Below, in pieces: positions 4,911-5,314 of a stretch of 5,314 bases of DNA. The translations under genes and the position numbers were made by a program. A model generated the notes under the pieces. The model was not told the origin of the DNA. It worked only from the letters and a program-made list of their open reading frames with translations, and made no database searches. Within the stretch, counting starts at the first letter, position 1, and each line of letters begins with the position of its first letter. Source of the stretch: Synechococcales cyanobacterium PMM_0085 (GTDB taxonomy: Bacteria > Cyanobacteriota > Cyanobacteriia > Elainellales > Elainellaceae); contig CASBQJ010000100.1 of the NCBI GenBank assembly GCA_949127705.1, positions 1-5,314 of the forward strand, read 5' to 3'.

Positions 4911-5314
4911 GTGTTTAATTTGACTCGACCACGCTGGCGTGGAATCGTTTTGGGGCTGCTGAGTTTAGTCTGTGTGGTAGTAGTAGCGGCCTGTGGAGCG
5001 GGTACCCCCACAGCGGATAGTGGGTCTGCCAGTAGCCCTGCCGCCTCTCCAGCAGCGGCACCGCTCAAAGTTGCCCTCGATCCCACCTTTCCGCCGTTTC
5101 AGTCCCAGACTGGCGCTGGCAAGTTTGAAGGCTTCGATATCGACCTGATTAATGCGGTCGCCGAGGCAGGAGGCTTCACGATGGACATGCAAGGGCTGCC
5201 GTTTGATGGCATCATCCCGGCTCTGCAAGGCGGCACCATGGACGCCACCATCAGCACGATGACCATTACGAAGGAACGGGCGCAGGTTGTGGAGTTCTCG
5301 CGTCCCTACTTTAA
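4911..5314 (+). CDS. Amino-acid ABC transporter substrate-binding lipoprotein (3' end beyond window)
   Basis: The frame opens with GTG at 4911 and is still open at the window edge, giving 134 residues. Residues 1-27 form a lipoprotein signal peptide: RPRWR, a hydrophobic core GIVLGLLSLVCVVVVA and the lipobox VAAC with Cys28. A Ser/Ala/Pro/Gly linker (29-50) follows. From residue 52 the sequence matches the family 3 periplasmic binding fold (SBP_bac_3): VALDPTFPPF, GFDIDLINAVAE, FDGIIPALQGGTMDATISTMTITKERAQVVEFSRPYF. By alignment to E. coli GlnH, Asp57, Thr118 and Arg123 correspond to ligand residues Asp10, Thr70 and Arg75, so an amino-acid ligand is likely. It should capture substrate at the outer face of the inner membrane for the ATPase encoded divergently. 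A permease, fused or separate, is expected downstream. A TTG at 4905 is a less likely start. Confidence 0.9.
   Translation, partial: MFNLTRPRWRGIVLGLLSLVCVVVVAACGAGTPTADSGSASSPAASPAAAPLKVALDPTFPPFQSQTGAGKFEGFDIDLINAVAEAGGFTMDMQGLPFDGIIPALQGGTMDATISTMTITKERAQVVEFSRPYF

Noticed and set aside
4865..5228. Two minus-strand frames opposite the binding-protein gene
   Set aside because: They are antisense to a clear lipoprotein signal and SBP fold and have no recognisable features.

Overview
This 5.3 kb window looks like a piece of cyanobacterial chromosome. The palindrome GCGATCGC (HIP1, a hallmark of many cyanobacterial genomes) occurs ten times, where about 0.1 copy would be expected by chance. 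The gene set (a short SppA of the 'MIWPF' type, an AroH-class chorismate mutase and a DMT exporter) fits a cyanobacterium. The species cannot be fixed; a Leptolyngbya-like or Synechococcus-like lineage is a guess. I see no phage, transposase, CRISPR, tRNA or rRNA signal.

Layout, left to right. (1) 1-1047, minus strand: an open frame of 349 codons that runs off the left edge, with a signal peptide, a peptidoglycan-binding domain, one membrane helix and a low-complexity tail. It contains a long perfect hairpin and a 15-bp triplicate repeat. (2) 1048-1296: non-coding. (3) 1297-2430, minus: an EamA/DMT transporter with a hydrophilic C-terminal tail. (4) 2431-2586: divergent upstream region with two dyads near sppA. 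(5) 2587-3429, plus: sppA. (6) 3430-3565: a spacer that is purine-rich, then pyrimidine-rich, and ends in a strong Shine-Dalgarno that could be hidden in a hairpin. (7) 3566-3952, plus: aroH, starting with GTG. (8) 3942-3993: four perfect 13-bp repeats filling the junction between two convergent genes. (9) 3994-4782, minus: a GlnQ-type ABC ATPase. (10) 4783-4910: divergent promoter region with a tandem 12-bp repeat. (11) 4911 to the right edge, plus: an amino-acid-binding lipoprotein, truncated by the window.

How the genes relate: the ATPase and the binding lipoprotein most likely belong to one polar amino-acid importer whose permease lies beyond the right edge. sppA and aroH point the same way and may be co-transcribed, but the 136-bp spacer carries its own translation signals. 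The other genes have unrelated housekeeping or envelope roles.

I found no convincing new multi-gene system. The best second-look items are at small scale: the six-frame-stop 13-bp repeat array, the possible SD-sequestering hairpin before aroH, the Gln in place of a catalytic Glu in AroH, and the HIP1-tipped hairpin inside the peptidoglycan-binding gene.
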